Below are positions 19,854-20,652 of a stretch of DNA of 20,652 nucleotides, one piece after another (position 1 is the first letter of the stretch; each line of letters opens with the position of its first letter). The DNA comes from a virus. A program made the translations under genes and the position numbers. The notes under the pieces were generated by a model that ran no database searches, was not told the DNA's origin, and saw only the letters and a list, made by a program, of their open reading frames with translations. The DNA lies in IMG/VR virus record IMGVR_UViG_3300044956_001029, positions 1 to 20,652 of that record; one strand, given 5' to 3'.

Positions 19854-20223
19854 CGCCGTGGTCATGAGCAACATGTTTGATGCTATAAATCAAATGCATC
19901 CTAGATATCGTTCGGCTGACGCTGACAAATTATTCAAACCTACTGAGTATAAGGTCATTGATAACAAAGTCTTCAAATTGTCAGATGTAGTGGTACATAC
20001 CTTTGCAATGGGCGATGTAGAAGATCCAGACTTGTATGCAGCACGACTTATGCTGGATTGGCAAAACAGCGAAGCCGGTGCTTGGGTAATGGAAAATGCT
20101 TTAGAACAACCATTCTGGCATCGACATGTAGATCCAATCATCTTTGGCTACAGATATTATATTGTTGCTCGCCTCAGAGATCAAGATCAAACTTATTGGG
20201 CATTAAAATGGCAAAAATCTTAG
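19804..20223 (+). CDS. hypothetical protein
   Basis: 139 residues from the ATG at 19804, or 119 from the ATG at 19864; neither has a good ribosome binding site. The later start would avoid the 50-nt overlap with the zinc-ribbon gene. The product begins MNVPVPTNRDNPDQDTNAVV and then MSNMFDAINQMHPRYRSA. Its core, VVVHTFAMGDVEDPDLYAAR, and a C-terminal WHRHVDPIIFGYRYYIVARL suggest a small alpha/beta protein. I do not recognise the family. Its TAG stop overlaps the epimerase start by 16 nt. Confidence 0.65.
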   Translation: MNVPVPTNRDNPDQDTNAVVMSNMFDAINQMHPRYRSADADKLFKPTEYKVIDNKVFKLSDVVVHTFAMGDVEDPDLYAARLMLDWQNSEAGAWVMENALEQPFWHRHVDPIIFGYRYYIVARLRDQDQTYWALKWQKS

Positions 20224-20652
20224 TAACAGGCGGCTTGGGATTTATCGGGCACAACATTGTTCAACGGCTGGAGCAGCAAGGACATGAAGTTGCCGTAACA
20301 GATATTCAAACCACTTATGGCCTAATACCGCAGGCAGAACTGACTTATTTGGCGGTCGAGCGTCGTAAAAAAATCACAACAGATCGCGTGTATGCCATCG
20401 ACATTGTCGATCGTGATGGTATTGACTGGCTGATGCAAATATTTAAACCAGATACCGTGTTGCATTTGGCCAGTTTTCCTCGTCAAAAAGTAGTCAATGC
20501 CAATCCGCAGGTGGGCAGTAGAACCATGAGTGAAGGCCTGCTTAACCTGCTGGAAGCAGCAAAAAATCATCAAGTGTGCCGCTTTGTCTACATCAGTAGC
20601 AGCATGGTCTATGGCAATTTTGACAACAATGTGGTCGAGAACGCACCGTGCA
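20208..20652 (+). CDS. NAD-dependent epimerase/dehydratase, 5' part (runs off right edge)
   Basis: 148 codons are visible. ILVTGGLGFIGHNIVQRL has the GxxGxxG dinucleotide-binding loop (Thr7-Gly14) of extended SDR enzymes, and RFVYISSSMVYGN has the catalytic Ser region; the YxxxK pair lies beyond the window edge. LHLASFPRQKVVNANP is the usual substrate-side segment after the NAD-binding domain. Such enzymes interconvert nucleotide sugars (e.g. UDP-glucose/galactose or UDP-GlcA types). Likely works with the upstream nucleotidyltransferase. Confidence 0.85.
   Translation, partial: MAKILVTGGLGFIGHNIVQRLEQQGHEVAVTDIQTTYGLIPQAELTYLAVERRKKITTDRVYAIDIVDRDGIDWLMQIFKPDTVLHLASFPRQKVVNANPQVGSRTMSEGLLNLLEAAKNHQVCRFVYISSSMVYGNFDNNVVENAPC

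Noticed and set aside
1-20652. CRISPR array, insertion sequence or integrase/att site
   Set aside because: No regularly spaced repeats, transposase or integrase signature, or terminal inverted repeats with target duplications were seen.

Overview
The window reads as accessory sequence from a large double-stranded DNA tailed phage, probably infecting an aquatic Gram-negative bacterium. Support: two homing endonucleases (one among tRNA genes, one between ahpC and ahpD), a tRNA cluster, many very short tightly packed or ATGA-overlapping genes, a phage-style ThyX, and a mix of host-like metabolic genes without a metabolic operon. No capsid, tail, terminase or polymerase gene is visible, so the phage assignment is inference; an integrated element or an odd bacterial locus is not excluded. 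Nearly all genes are on the + strand; only a truncated ORF at the left edge and one GNAT-like gene are on the minus strand.

Layout. (a) 1-1730: partial minus-strand gene, an RNA polymerase omega (RpoZ)-like protein with its own sigma70-type promoter, a convergent GNAT-like gene, tRNA-Ser with anticodon ACT, a YkuK/DUF458 RNase H-like protein and a terminator. (b) 1770-4640: a stress module: peroxiredoxin AhpC, an HNH homing endonuclease, an AhpD-like CxxC protein, a yybP-ykoY manganese riboswitch and a TerC-family membrane protein, closed by a terminator. (c) 4700-5714: five tiny genes chained by four successive 4-nt ATGA overlaps. (d) 5779-6750: tRNA-Thr, a truncated tRNA, a PD-(D/E)XK homing endonuclease, a divergent tRNA-Asn and tRNA-Met. 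(e) 6790-10391: two transcription units, each preceded by a copy of the same unrecognised leader motif about 25 nt before the start codon. The first encodes a DUF2061 membrane protein, a small basic protein and an acyl-CoA-dehydrogenase-like protein; the second a TctC-like periplasmic binding protein and a PP-loop ATPase. (f) 10381-14700: a promoter-rich block with a small membrane protein, small hypotheticals, a MoxR ATPase, a SprT-like metallopeptidase and a protein joining an HExxH domain to a VWA domain. (g) 14746-18876: a tightly packed run of conserved hypotheticals, a glycosyltransferase-like protein, ThyX and a radical SAM protein. (h) 18906-20652: a HxGH nucleotidyltransferase, a zinc-ribbon protein, a hypothetical and the start of an NAD-dependent epimerase.

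How it may work together (inference): AhpC/AhpD and a Mn2+-riboswitch-controlled TerC could tune redox and manganese balance in the infected cell; the omega-like protein could interact with host RNA polymerase; ThyX supplies dTMP; MoxR plus the VWA protein is a typical chaperone pair; the nucleotidyltransferase, epimerase and glycosyltransferase-like gene suggest sugar-nucleotide or surface modification. The most novel-looking signals are the duplicated leader motif (6792-6848 and 8272-8328), the manganese riboswitch in a phage-like setting, and the repeated overlap of TTGACC -35 elements with upstream TGA stop codons.
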